Positions 25,252 through 33,716 of a stretch of DNA of 64,000 bases are shown in pieces; the stretch's first letter is position 1, and every line of letters begins with the position of its first letter. The notes under the pieces are model-generated. The model did no database searches. It had not been told where the DNA came from and worked only from the letters and a program-made list of their open reading frames with translations. The translations under genes and the position numbers were made by a program. Origin of the DNA: Brevibacillus sp. (GTDB lineage Bacteria > Bacillota > Bacilli > Brevibacillales > Brevibacillaceae); NCBI GenBank assembly GCA_017656235.1, contig JACDOF010000002.1, forward strand, positions 186,001 to 250,000, written 5' to 3'.

Positions 25252-25281
25252 TGTTTAAGTAAGGCAAAATGGGTCATAATA
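25252..25281 (+). promoter_or_regulatory. Sigma-G-like forespore promoter of the ger operon
   Basis: TGTTTA (25252-25257), 17-base spacer, CATAATA (25275-25281). The -10 matches the sigma-F/sigma-G consensus exactly and the -35 matches partly. GerA-type operons are classically sigma-G dependent. The predicted start near 25288 also rules out the in-frame ATG at 25269 as the translation start. Confidence 0.6.
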
Positions 25282-25325
25282 AACCTACGTACTGGTACCA
25301 AATCATAACGTCAGGTGGTCGTGTT

Positions 25326-26798
25326 ATGTTTTGGAAGATGGACAACCAAAAGAATACTGACATCCAAAGCGAGGGTCACACGGCGTTAACAGTAGAAGCT
25401 CTTAGACATGTGCTAGCCAACATGGAAGATGCAGAATTCATGGAATGCGAAACAAATCATGATCAAACGATCACTCTTATATACATTCGAACGTTAATCG
25501 ACTCGGAGCGACTAAATGAATCCATTATCGGACCGTTAAACCGCTGCACCGATAAAACAATTCCTGATTGTTTGGAAACCTCCAGAGTGTCTGAAATTGC
25601 TGGTATGAGTGAGGGGGTGAAACATCTGATAGAAGGGTCCGTCCTTCTTTGTGACACGCTGCAAAACAAATGGTGGGCTGTTCATCTTGAAAATCCATTG
25701 GGGCGCGCCATTGAGCCGTCCGAAACGGAAACCGTCATTTACGGAGCGAAAGACAGTTTCACGGAACAATTAGAGGACAATATCGCCTTGATTCGCAGGC
25801 GGCTTCCCACGACAGCGCTCAAAACGGAAAAGTTTACTGTCGGTTACCTGAGTAAAACGCCAGTTGTCTTAATGTATATGGAAGGCTTGACCAATCCCGA
25901 ATTTATATCCATTGCGAAGGAAAAAATTACCAGCATTGATTTTGATCAATTTCTGGACTCATCCCAGATTGCCGTGTTTATGGAGGATCACCCACATACC
26001 GTTTTTCCGCAGTTTCTGCAAACCGACCGCCCGGATGCGTGCGCATATTCGCTAGGTATTGGGAAAGTTGTTTTGTTGGTAGGAAACTCGCCATTTGCCC
26101 TGGTAGCCCCGAGCACCTTTTTTCACCTTTTTCATTCTCCCGAAGACTACTTCCTTCGCTGGGTCACTGCCAGTTTTTTTCGGTGTATCCGATTTTTTAG
26201 CTATTTCCTCTCGGTGTCCTTGATTCCGCTCTATGTGGCCTTAACCACGTTCCATTATCAAATGATTCCGCTGCAAATCCTTTTTGTTTTAACGGAATCA
26301 AGGAGCAAGTTGCCTTTTACACCATTTTGGGAAGCGCTTCTGACGTTAATAACCTTGGAAATCATCAAGGAAGCGAGTCTGCGGATGCCTACCAAAACTG
26401 GTCAGACTCTGGGAGTGATTGGCGGCATTGTGATTGGGGAAGCTACGGTGGCAGCCGGTTTCGCCAGCAAGGTGTTAATTGTTCTGGTCGGCATTTCCGC
26501 GATTGCTTCTTTCCTGGTTCCAACCTACCAGATGACCAAGTCAACCTCCATCATTCAATTTGGGTTGCTTGTACTTTCGTCATTTCTTGGAGTTCTGGGA
26601 ATCGTGCTTGGGATGATTGGAATGCTGGCTCATCTGAACGGGCTTACTTCCCTGAGACAACCTTATTTTGCGCCGGTAGCTCCATTTTACGGGAAGGATT
26701 GGAACGATCTTTTCATCAGCAGTCCCTTAACATGGATGAAGACTCGCCCCGGTTATTTGCGTCCCCTGCAGAAATGGCGATACAGTCGAAGGAGATGA
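25326..26798 (+). CDS. Spore germinant receptor A subunit (GerA family)
   Basis: 490 residues. The hydrophilic N-terminal half includes DQTITLIYIRTLIDSERLNE and EGSVLLCDTL, followed by the GerAA signature region (RRRLPTTALKTEKFTVG, PHTVFPQFLQTDRPD), then four to six C-terminal membrane helices (SLIPLYVALTTFH, FWEALLTLITLEIIKEASLR). GerA-type A subunits sit in the spore inner membrane and, with B and C subunits, sense nutrient germinants. ATG 25326 follows AGGTGG by seven bases. First gene of a complete A-B-C operon. The germinant cannot be deduced. Confidence 0.9.
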   Translation: MFWKMDNQKNTDIQSEGHTALTVEALRHVLANMEDAEFMECETNHDQTITLIYIRTLIDSERLNESIIGPLNRCTDKTIPDCLETSRVSEIAGMSEGVKHLIEGSVLLCDTLQNKWWAVHLENPLGRAIEPSETETVIYGAKDSFTEQLEDNIALIRRRLPTTALKTEKFTVGYLSKTPVVLMYMEGLTNPEFISIAKEKITSIDFDQFLDSSQIAVFMEDHPHTVFPQFLQTDRPDACAYSLGIGKVVLLVGNSPFALVAPSTFFHLFHSPEDYFLRWVTASFFRCIRFFSYFLSVSLIPLYVALTTFHYQMIPLQILFVLTESRSKLPFTPFWEALLTLITLEIIKEASLRMPTKTGQTLGVIGGIVIGEATVAAGFASKVLIVLVGISAIASFLVPTYQMTKSTSIIQFGLLVLSSFLGVLGIVLGMIGMLAHLNGLTSLRQPYFAPVAPFYGKDWNDLFISSPLTWMKTRPGYLRPLQKWRYSRRR

Positions 26799-26802
26799 TT
26801 GC

Positions 26803-27924
26803 GTGGCAACGTGTTCGTTATATGCGAAAACGTCTGGCTATGGCGGCATCTATGTCATGTTGATGGTTAACCGGCTGCAAATACTCTATTTTATTTTGTC
26901 AATGCCCGCGTATCTGGTTCATCCCTACATGATCTGGGGCATTATCGCCATCGGGGTTCTATCGCAATGTAACCTGATGATATTGTCCCGATGGTTTGCC
27001 TCCAAGTACGCTGCAAAAGGGTTTCAAGGATTCGTGCAGCTTTTTGGAGAACGTGGGGTTCGTTTTTTGGCTTTTGCCGCTTTGTTTCCCGTTTTCGTCA
27101 AAGTAACCGTGTTAACGTTGGGCTATGTGGAAATTGTCCAGATGTTTATCTTTCCTTCGATGGATAAAATATGGTTGCTTTTATCCGTTTTTGTCACCTG
27201 CTTTTATGTCGCCCAACAGGGGATTGAAAAAACGATACGCTTTGTCGTCATAGCATTCTTATGTACGATATGGATGATAGTATTGTTTTTTCCTTTTATT
27301 CTTCCTCCGCTTGCTACTTATTCCAATCTGCTTCCGCTGGTACCGACAGAATGGTCGCTGCAATCCTGGAAAGGATTGTTAATCGTTTGGGCAGCTTTGT
27401 CAGGACCGGAGTATTTGATCTGTCTGGCTCCCTGGTTTAACTCAAACCATAACTTGATCAAATATCTGACTCTTGGAAATGCCCTTTCCATCCTTGAATA
27501 TTTGCTTCTGTTCGCTGCATCGCTCTCATTTTTCGGTTCAGACTACTTGAGGATCAGCAATTTTCCAGTGGTGCAGATCATTCGGTACCTGCAGTCTCCC
27601 GTTTTTGAGCGAATTGATATCATTTTGATCTGCATTCATTTGTTTCATTTCGTGTTTGCTGCAGCGCTCCTGCTGCTGTACTTTTATGGCGCTGTCCGCA
27701 TCATCGTTGGGAAATGGCATGAACAAACCACCCGGCGCGGTTTCGTGTTAGCCAGTATGGCCGTATTGGCATGCATGATGATTATCAATCAGTGGTTCTG
27801 GACAACAGGGGAAGAACAATACAAATGGTTGGCCCTGCAGGTATGGTTAGGGGCATCAACCTACTTGTTGGTTCCGGGATTGCTTCTGCTGGCGATGAAA
27901 ATAAAGGAGCGTCTGCAAGCATGA
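26803..27924 (+). CDS. Spore germinant receptor B subunit (GerB, APC-like permease)
   Basis: 373 residues, ten hydrophobic helices, the usual GerAB length. It belongs to the endospore germination permease group of the amino acid/polyamine/organocation superfamily and holds the ligand-binding pocket. Recognisable segments are ILYFILSMPAYLVHPYM near the start and LLIVWAALSGPEYLICLAPWF in the middle. GTG 26803 follows AAGGAG by eight bases and four bases after the A-subunit stop. The C-subunit gene overlaps its stop codon. Confidence 0.9.
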   Translation: MATCSLYAKTSGYGGIYVMLMVNRLQILYFILSMPAYLVHPYMIWGIIAIGVLSQCNLMILSRWFASKYAAKGFQGFVQLFGERGVRFLAFAALFPVFVKVTVLTLGYVEIVQMFIFPSMDKIWLLLSVFVTCFYVAQQGIEKTIRFVVIAFLCTIWMIVLFFPFILPPLATYSNLLPLVPTEWSLQSWKGLLIVWAALSGPEYLICLAPWFNSNHNLIKYLTLGNALSILEYLLLFAASLSFFGSDYLRISNFPVVQIIRYLQSPVFERIDIILICIHLFHFVFAAALLLLYFYGAVRIIVGKWHEQTTRRGFVLASMAVLACMMIINQWFWTTGEEQYKWLALQVWLGASTYLLVPGLLLLAMKIKERLQA

Positions 27925-29012
27925 AAGATTTCAAGCGTGCTGTACTGGCGGTGTTGAGCAGTATCGCGTTGACGACGGGATGTTCTCCATTTGTGGATAA
28001 CAATATGATCGAAGAAATCGCCCCTGTGATATTCTGGTACGTTGCGGACGCCGGAGAAGGGAAGTTGAAAATCAGCACGGTGGTGCCGCCGCTGGTTAGG
28101 GAACAAAAGCGCTTGCTAACGATGCAAGTAGACCTGTTGAAGCAGGGGGGGAAGGACTTTAACCTCATTTATTATCGTGAACTGAAAGTGGGACAGCTTC
28201 GTATGGTATTGATCAATGAAGAAATCGCCAAAAAGGGATTGATAAGGATGGTCAATACCCTTTTGTCGGACCCTGCTATTTCCCCCCGCCTTTTTCTGGC
28301 GATTGTACAAGGAAATTTCGACGATTACATCAGTGCTCAACTGCAAAAGCAGCCAAACCTTGATTATTTTTTATATCGCATGTTTAAACACTACGAGAAA
28401 ACGAATCAAGGTGAAATGACGATCGTCAATCTGCATGATTTTTTGAAAAGGTATTATTCCCCGATGCCGTATCCCAACCTGCCGGTCTTCAAGGTCAGCA
28501 GCAATTATTTCTCTTACGTGGGGACCGCCTTCTTTGGCCGTGACAAATTGAAAGCAATCGTTCAAAACATGGACGATCAAATCTACCAGCTCATTAACAA
28601 TGATAAGTACCTTAAGCATCTTGCCATACCCGCATTATCCACCACCCTGGGGCAGGTTCGCTCAAGCGTCCAAATGAAAATGAACCAAGACGCTTCGTCG
28701 ATTTCCGTTCAAGTCGATCTGACGGGCAGAATTGAGGAGTACCAAGGGGATAAAAATTTACTTGAAGGTGAACAATTAGCTGATCTTCGCAAAGAAATCG
28801 AATCGTATCTGGAAAAACAAACAGCGGAACTGCTGAAAAAAATGCAGCGGTGGAAAGTGGACCCACTGCAAATGGGAAGCCTCTCATTAGGGCCCCTTAA
28901 GAAACCGCTCCGTGAAAAAGAGTGGTTGAACACCTGGGAGCATGTGAAGTTTGACGTTGATTACCGACTTCATCTTCAGCCCTCGGCGACTGCTTTACCG
29001 GTAGGGCGGTGA
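27921..29012 (+). CDS. Spore germinant receptor C subunit lipoprotein (GerC family)
   Basis: 363 residues. A short signal peptide ends in a LTTGC lipobox, so Cys20 or so is lipidated. The GerAC fold follows, with the C-terminal domain GRIEEYQGDKNLLE and an amphipathic helix segment KEIESYLEKQTAELLKKMQ. The protein is the outer lipoprotein of the receptor. ATG 27921 overlaps the B-subunit stop in ATGA, showing translational coupling. The region 29013-29250 after it shows no further gene. Confidence 0.9.
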   Translation: MKDFKRAVLAVLSSIALTTGCSPFVDNNMIEEIAPVIFWYVADAGEGKLKISTVVPPLVREQKRLLTMQVDLLKQGGKDFNLIYYRELKVGQLRMVLINEEIAKKGLIRMVNTLLSDPAISPRLFLAIVQGNFDDYISAQLQKQPNLDYFLYRMFKHYEKTNQGEMTIVNLHDFLKRYYSPMPYPNLPVFKVSSNYFSYVGTAFFGRDKLKAIVQNMDDQIYQLINNDKYLKHLAIPALSTTLGQVRSSVQMKMNQDASSISVQVDLTGRIEEYQGDKNLLEGEQLADLRKEIESYLEKQTAELLKKMQRWKVDPLQMGSLSLGPLKKPLREKEWLNTWEHVKFDVDYRLHLQPSATALPVGR

Positions 29013-29250
29013 GGGGAGTTTGGGCCTGGTTTCGCCCCTTTCCTCCGCCGCTATCATTCTATCATCAAACCTGTGGCAAAACACAACTGCCCGATAACGG
29101 GATCCCGATTGTGGTGGTGTGGTACAATGGAAGCGGACTGCAGCCATTGGGGCCGAGAGTCGGTCCTTTCGCGTCAAGGCACAATGGTGGCGCTGCTTTT
29201 TACCGCTCCGCCCCGTCCTTCTGTGAAACTGTTGATCGGGAGTGAAGAAC

Positions 29251-29772
29251 ATGAGACTGCAAGGAAAAAAAGTAGTCTGCTTTGTTGAGCAGGAGTTTGA
29301 GGACTTGGAACTGTGGTATCCAGTGCTTCGCCTGCGGGAAGAGGGAGCCGTCGTCTATCTGGCAGGCCCTGAAGCAGGCAAGGCGTATGTCGGGAAGTAC
29401 GGCGTTCCATGTACCGCTGACAAATCGCTGGACGAGATAAACGCGGAAGACTATGACGGCGTGCTGGTGCCGGGGGGATGGGCACCGGATAAACTGCGCC
29501 GCTATCCGCAGGTGCTTTCGTTTGTACGGGCAATGCATGAAGCAAAAAAACCAATCGGTCACATCTGCCACGCGGGTTGGGTGCTGGCGTCAGCCAAGAT
29601 TCTGCAGGGAGTGACGACCACATCGACACCAGGGATCAAGGACGACATGGAGCATGCCGGGGCGATTTGGGTAGACCGGGAAGTAGTGGTCGACGGACAC
29701 ATCGTTGGAGCGCGTCGACCGCCGGACCTGCCGGCTTACGCCAAGGCGTTCGCTGATCTGTTGGCTCGCTGA
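29251..29772 (+). CDS. DJ-1/PfpI family protein
   Basis: 173 residues of the class I glutamine amidotransferase-like fold. The nucleophile elbow is HICHAGW with Cys-His adjacent, and the conserved Glu lies in FEDLELW near the N-terminus; GVLVPGGWAPD forms the oxyanion side. The family includes PfpI/YfkM/YraA stress proteins, with protease, glyoxalase or protein-deglycase claims that remain debated. ATG 29251 follows GGGAG by eight bases. It is monocistronic and is closed by the terminator at 29804. Confidence 0.88.
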   Translation: MRLQGKKVVCFVEQEFEDLELWYPVLRLREEGAVVYLAGPEAGKAYVGKYGVPCTADKSLDEINAEDYDGVLVPGGWAPDKLRRYPQVLSFVRAMHEAKKPIGHICHAGWVLASAKILQGVTTTSTPGIKDDMEHAGAIWVDREVVVDGHIVGARRPPDLPAYAKAFADLLAR

Positions 29773-29803
29773 GAAAGGGGAAGAGGGGTTCCACACGTCG
29801 GGC

Positions 29804-29832
29804 CCGGAGCTTTTTCGCTCCGGTTTTTTTTC
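29804..29832 (+). terminator. Intrinsic terminator after the PfpI-like gene
   Basis: CCGGAGC (29804-29810), six-base loop, GCTCCGG (29817-29823) and eight T. The same stem recurs in the terminator after the LacI-family gene at 31061. Confidence 0.9.
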
Positions 29833-29882
29833 TGACGGCACCAAGAAGACCAGCATGAAACATCTGTAATTGTTCAAAAATA

Positions 29883-29911
29883 TTGCGAAACAAAAAGGAA
29901 GGATGTAAGAT
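29883..29911 (+). promoter_or_regulatory. Promoter of the LacI-family regulator gene
   Basis: TTGCGA (29883-29888), 17-base spacer, TAAGAT (29906-29911). The AAGCGCTT operator core at 29930 lies just downstream of the predicted start. Confidence 0.65.
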
Positions 29912-29926
29912 AGTGACAGGAGTGAG

Positions 29927-29942
29927 AGCAAGCGCTTTCTCA
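29927..29942. promoter_or_regulatory. AAGCGCTT operator 1 (regulator autoregulation)
   Basis: GAGCAAGCGCTTTCTC, a 16-base palindrome with one mismatched pair, between the promoter and start codon of the LacI-family gene. The AAGCGCTT core recurs at 31183, 31307 and 33669. It resembles both a LacI-family operator and a relaxed cre site, so either the local regulator or CcpA could bind. Confidence 0.6.
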
Positions 29943-29995
29943 TCCCGCTCCTTTTTTCAGAATGCGATACTACCCTAACGAAAGATTGGTGAGAA

Positions 29996-31006
29996 ATGAA
30001 GCCTACCATATACGATGTCGCTGAAAAGGCCGGTGTGTCCATTTCCACTGTATCCAGAGTGATCAATAATACCGGTCGGATCAGTGAGAAAACGAAGAAA
30101 AAAGTTTTGCAAGTGATGGAATCTCTCCGCTATCAGCCCAGTGTAGTGGCATCGGCATTAACGGGAAAGCGTACACGCACGATCGGACTCATCATCCCTG
30201 ACGTAGCCAATCCCTTTTTTGCAGAAATAGCAAGAAGAATCGAAGATCGTGGAAGAGAGTTGGGATTTAACCTGTTAATGTGCAATACGGATAACAACCA
30301 GCATACGGAAGAAATGGCCCTTTCTTTATTGAAACAGAAAAGTGTAGACGGCATCATCATCGGGACCACAACGAAAAACTACACGCTTTTGAATGAATTG
30401 CTGCAGGAACAATTTCCTGTCGCGCTTATTGCGCAAGATATCCCCGAATTGGTGATTGATGTCGTAACGGTAGATGACTTTTTGGGTGGTTATCAGGCTA
30501 CCTCTCATTTGGTCTCTTTGGGGCATACGAAGATAGCCTTCCTGATGGGAAATTCAGGTCGAACAAGTGATAAATACCGACTGCAGGCATATCGACAAGT
30601 GCTGGAAGAGAATCGTTTGCCATTTGATGAAAGACTGGTTGTCGAGACAGACTATTCAATGGAGGCCGGGAAACGAGCAGCGCTGGAAATACTTGCCTCC
30701 CCGCAAAGACCAACAGCCATTTTTGCCGGTTTCGACTTAATAGCCATTGGTGTATATCAAGCTGCCAAAGAATTGGGACTTCGCATACCAGATGATTTGT
30801 CCGTGGTTGGCTTCGATAACACCATATTGGCTACCATTGTTGATCCCCCGCTGACCACCATAGCGCAGCCCATTGATGAGATGGGACGTCAAGTGATGGA
30901 TTTGCTGGTACGGGAAATAGAGGGCAGCAAAAGTACGAAACAGCGGGTTATTTTGCCTCCCGAGCTGATCATTCGCAATTCCACGAAAGAAATTGCGGGT
31001 GCATAA
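29996..31006 (+). CDS. LacI-family transcriptional repressor of the inositol-type locus
   Basis: 336 residues. The N-terminal helix-turn-helix and hinge helix are clear: PTIYDVAEKAGVSISTVSRV, then YQPSVVASALTGKRT. The remainder is a periplasmic-binding-protein-like sensor domain (IGLIIPDVANPFFAEIA to RVILPPELIIRNST). Such proteins bind a sugar or polyol and release palindromic operators with a central CG. It lies directly upstream of the inositol locus, which uses AAGCGCTT sites. B. subtilis controls iol genes with DeoR-family IolR, so the regulator type differs here. Confidence 0.9.
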   Translation: MKPTIYDVAEKAGVSISTVSRVINNTGRISEKTKKKVLQVMESLRYQPSVVASALTGKRTRTIGLIIPDVANPFFAEIARRIEDRGRELGFNLLMCNTDNNQHTEEMALSLLKQKSVDGIIIGTTTKNYTLLNELLQEQFPVALIAQDIPELVIDVVTVDDFLGGYQATSHLVSLGHTKIAFLMGNSGRTSDKYRLQAYRQVLEENRLPFDERLVVETDYSMEAGKRAALEILASPQRPTAIFAGFDLIAIGVYQAAKELGLRIPDDLSVVGFDNTILATIVDPPLTTIAQPIDEMGRQVMDLLVREIEGSKSTKQRVILPPELIIRNSTKEIAGA

Positions 31007-31060
31007 GCAAGGTGGACTGACGTTTCTCTTTGCCCGCCACGGTATTTGCACAGAAAACGG

Positions 31061-31084
31061 CCCGGAGCTTTGCTCCGGGTTTTC
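31061..31084 (+). terminator. Terminator after the LacI-family gene
   Basis: CCCGGAGC (31061-31068), three-base loop, GCTCCGGG (31072-31079), then TTTTCTT. It separates the regulator from the catabolic operon, which has its own promoter. Confidence 0.88.
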
Positions 31085-31137
31085 TTAATTTACGATCGGG
31101 ATTTATTATTCGAGTTTTGAAAAATGTCAAAAAACTG

Positions 31138-31166
31138 TTGCAAAAAAAGCGTTAAACGTTTAGAAT
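31138..31166 (+). promoter_or_regulatory. Main promoter of the inositol-type catabolic operon
   Basis: TTGCAA (31138-31143), 17-base spacer, TAGAAT (31161-31166). The spacer ends in AAACGTTT, a second LacI-type palindrome overlapping the -10. The transcript would have a 260-base leader before the first gene; within 31085-31434 I see operators but no gene. Confidence 0.7.
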
Positions 31167-31182
31167 GAAGTCAAGTTAAGGA

Positions 31183-31190
31183 AAGCGCTT
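31183..31190. promoter_or_regulatory. AAGCGCTT operator 2
   Basis: Core AAGCGCTT in GGAAAGCGCTTGCGC, about ten bases after the predicted transcription start of the catabolic operon. Confidence 0.55.
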
Positions 31191-31306
31191 GCGCAATACA
31201 TAAGGCAGTGCAATCATAAGATGTAGATCGCTGTGTATCAAGCTTTGTGATTCTGTGGGAAACTTTGCGAAACGGAAAAGACAAGTTATTTTTGCGGTTT
31301 TTGTGT

Positions 31307-31314
31307 AAGCGCTT
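31307..31314. promoter_or_regulatory. AAGCGCTT operator 3
   Basis: Core AAGCGCTT in TGTAAGCGCTTTAC, 124 bases downstream of operator 2 in the leader. It fits a cre-like consensus at most positions. Two sites this far apart could support DNA looping by a tetrameric LacI-type protein or a CcpA roadblock. Confidence 0.5.
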
Positions 31315-31434
31315 TACGTTTGGGAGCAGGGTTCCGGAATCGGGAGTGTACGATCTTTCAACAGGTGGGAGTTCCAGCAGACAGCGCGTGGATTGTCAGA
31401 ACGATGCTCATGATTCAGAAGGGAGACATGGAAT

Positions 31435-32433
31435 ATGGCACAAGTGAGAGTTGGCATTTTGGGAGCAGGCGCGATTGCCAAGGTGCACACATCTATCCTC
31501 AAAAAAGATAAGCGGGTGGAAATTGTTGGCGTTGCCGATATCTTGATAGAACGAGCGGCGGCATTGGCAAAAGAGGCAGGTGATGTGAAAGCGGTTACAA
31601 GCTTGGAAGAGTTGTTTGATCTTGGTGTCGATGCGGTTTACGTTACGACGCCCAATACCCTGCATGTCGAACCGGTACTGAAGTGTCTGAAACAGGACAT
31701 CCACGTGTTTTCCGAAAAACCAATGGCCACCTCTCTTGTGGAAGCGGAACAGATCAGGGATGCTGCGCAAACATCAAAAGCAGTTTACAATCTGGGGATG
31801 AATCGCCGTTATGCCTCCGTTTACAAAAGGGTGAAAGAGTTGATCGATTCAGGTGAGGTTAGACCGTACCTGGCCAACATCAAGATGAATCGGGGAGAAT
31901 TGTTGAATCCACCGTGGACGTCCAATCCCGAGGTTACGGGTGGTTTCCTTTACGAAACGCCTTTTCATCTCATGGATCTGAGTCGTTATTTGTTCGGTGA
32001 GGTGCAAACCGTTCAATGTGAAGCGAGACAAAACATTTCAGAATCAGAAATGGACACGTTTGCGATCCTGCTCACCTTTGAAACAGGAACCATCGCCACC
32101 TTTGTCACTTATGCCCATGCCGGATGGAGTTTTCCGTTTGAGAGCGTGGAGGTTTACGGTACATACGCGACTGTCGCCACACAGGAACTGGAAAAGGTGA
32201 TGTATGCCCCCGGCCTTAAGCAAGCAGCGCAGGTAAGCGACTTCTTCCAGGTATCTGTGGAGGAAAAATGGGGTTACGCGGAGGAAGATCGTTTGTTCAT
32301 TGACGCAATTGTAGAAGGGACCAAACCTCCGGTGTCAGCTGAAGACGGATTCCGTTCGATTCGTTTGCTGGAAGCCATTTATGAAAGCGCAAGAACAGGA
32401 AAACGCATCGATTTTCGCCAGACGGCGCAGTAA
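31435..32433 (+). CDS. Gfo/Idh/MocA family oxidoreductase 1
   Basis: 332 residues. The Rossmann motif GAGAIA is at residues 10-15 and the EKP motif (cofactor/catalytic Lys) at 94-96. The catalytic region reads GGFLYETPFHLMDLSRYL, with His178 and Asp181; the usual Asp before it is replaced by Glu174. The family oxidises inositols and other polyols with NAD(P). First structural gene of the locus, upstream of two further members, so it may handle a different inositol isomer or a methylated/keto intermediate. GAAGGGAG lies nine bases before ATG. Confidence 0.85.
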   Translation: MAQVRVGILGAGAIAKVHTSILKKDKRVEIVGVADILIERAAALAKEAGDVKAVTSLEELFDLGVDAVYVTTPNTLHVEPVLKCLKQDIHVFSEKPMATSLVEAEQIRDAAQTSKAVYNLGMNRRYASVYKRVKELIDSGEVRPYLANIKMNRGELLNPPWTSNPEVTGGFLYETPFHLMDLSRYLFGEVQTVQCEARQNISESEMDTFAILLTFETGTIATFVTYAHAGWSFPFESVEVYGTYATVATQELEKVMYAPGLKQAAQVSDFFQVSVEEKWGYAEEDRLFIDAIVEGTKPPVSAEDGFRSIRLLEAIYESARTGKRIDFRQTAQ

Positions 32434-32476
32434 GACGATTCACTGCGTTCCATTACGTGATGAAAGGGTAGCGGTA

Positions 32477-33652
32477 ATGATGATGATCAACAAAAAACAG
32501 GTGCGCATCGGGATGGTTGGTTACAAATTTATGGGCAAGGCCCACAGTCACGCTTTTCGGGATATTCCGTTTTTCTTTGATACGGAAGTCGTACCGGTTC
32601 TTAAGGCGATCGCCGGCCGCGATGAACAAGGGGTCAGACAGGCAGCGGAAAAGATGGGATGGGACTCTTATGAAACAGATTGGCGGCGCCTGATCGAGCG
32701 GAATGATATTGATGTCATCGATATTGTCACCCCGAACAATACCCATGCCGAGATTGCCATAGCAGCAGCCAAAGCCGGTAAGCATGTTATCTGTGAAAAG
32801 CCGTTGGCGTTAACCTTGGAAGAGTCCGTACAAATGCTGGAAGAAGTGAAGAAAGCCGGTGTCGTCCACATGGTTTGCCACAATTATCGGTTTGCTCCGG
32901 CTGTACAATTTGCGAAGAAACTGATTGATCAGGGTCGATTGGGCAGGATTTTTCACATTCGCGCAACATTTCTGCAGGATTGGCTGATGAGCCCTGAATT
33001 CCCCTTGATTTGGCGGCTTCGCAAAGAAGTATCCGGTTCAGGCACTCTCGGTGATCTGGGAGCTCATATTATTGACCTGGCGCGTTTTCTGGTTGGAGAA
33101 TTCGACGAAGTGGTCGGCATGATGGAGACATTTGTGAAAAAACGCCCTCTCGGAGAAATGGACATGAATTTAAAAGGGCGTGCGGAAAGCGGCAAATGGG
33201 GAGAAGTAAACGTTGATGATGCGTCCGTCTTCATGGCTCGCTTCGAGAATGGAGCATTGGGCGTTTTCGAAGCAACTCGTTTCAGCAGAGGGAATCGGGC
33301 GGGGAACCGTTTTGAAATCAATGGCGAAAAAGGATCGATCCGCTGGGATATGGAGAACATGAACAACCTGCAAGTCTATTTGGAAGAGGACGAGCCTGGA
33401 TTGCAAGGCTTCCGGACCATTAACTGTACCGAGGTGGAACATCCATTTGCCGGCGCTTATTGGCCTGCCGGACACATCATCGGCTATGAGCACACGTTTA
33501 TCAATTTGCTGGTGGAAATGATGAACGGGATTTCCCGGGGATTCAGCCCGTCACCAAATTTTGAAGACGGTGTTCGCAACCAGATGGTGCTGGAAGCGGT
33601 TGAACAATCGGTTCGTACCGGCAAATGGGTGAAACTATCCGAATATGTCTAA
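32477..33652 (+). CDS. Gfo/Idh/MocA family oxidoreductase 2
   Basis: 391 residues, longer than its two neighbours. The nucleotide-binding loop is GMVGYKFMGKAHSHAF, an atypical form with Tyr-Lys in the turn, and EKP is at residues 107-109. The C-terminal half has GTLGDLGAHIIDLARFL with the Asp/His pair of the active site. Proteins with this MVGYKFMGKAHS start are commonly found in polyol or aminosugar loci; the substrate is unknown. Three ATGs occur in a row; 32477 follows AAAGGG by eight bases. Confidence 0.83.
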   Translation: MMMINKKQVRIGMVGYKFMGKAHSHAFRDIPFFFDTEVVPVLKAIAGRDEQGVRQAAEKMGWDSYETDWRRLIERNDIDVIDIVTPNNTHAEIAIAAAKAGKHVICEKPLALTLEESVQMLEEVKKAGVVHMVCHNYRFAPAVQFAKKLIDQGRLGRIFHIRATFLQDWLMSPEFPLIWRLRKEVSGSGTLGDLGAHIIDLARFLVGEFDEVVGMMETFVKKRPLGEMDMNLKGRAESGKWGEVNVDDASVFMARFENGALGVFEATRFSRGNRAGNRFEINGEKGSIRWDMENMNNLQVYLEEDEPGLQGFRTINCTEVEHPFAGAYWPAGHIIGYEHTFINLLVEMMNGISRGFSPSPNFEDGVRNQMVLEAVEQSVRTGKWVKLSEYV

Positions 33653-33658
33653 GTTTTA

Positions 33659-33686
33659 TTGGAAACGAAAGCGCTTACTTTACATT
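33659..33686 (+). promoter_or_regulatory. Internal promoter with AAGCGCTT operator 4
   Basis: TTGGAA (33659-33664), 16-base spacer, TACATT (33681-33686), with AAGCGCTT (33669-33676) inside the spacer. This would let the regulator control the iolG-type gene and the transporter genes separately from the first two oxidoreductases. Confidence 0.5.
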
Positions 33687-33716
33687 TATCACTAGAAAAT
33701 GAAAGGCGGATGGCTC

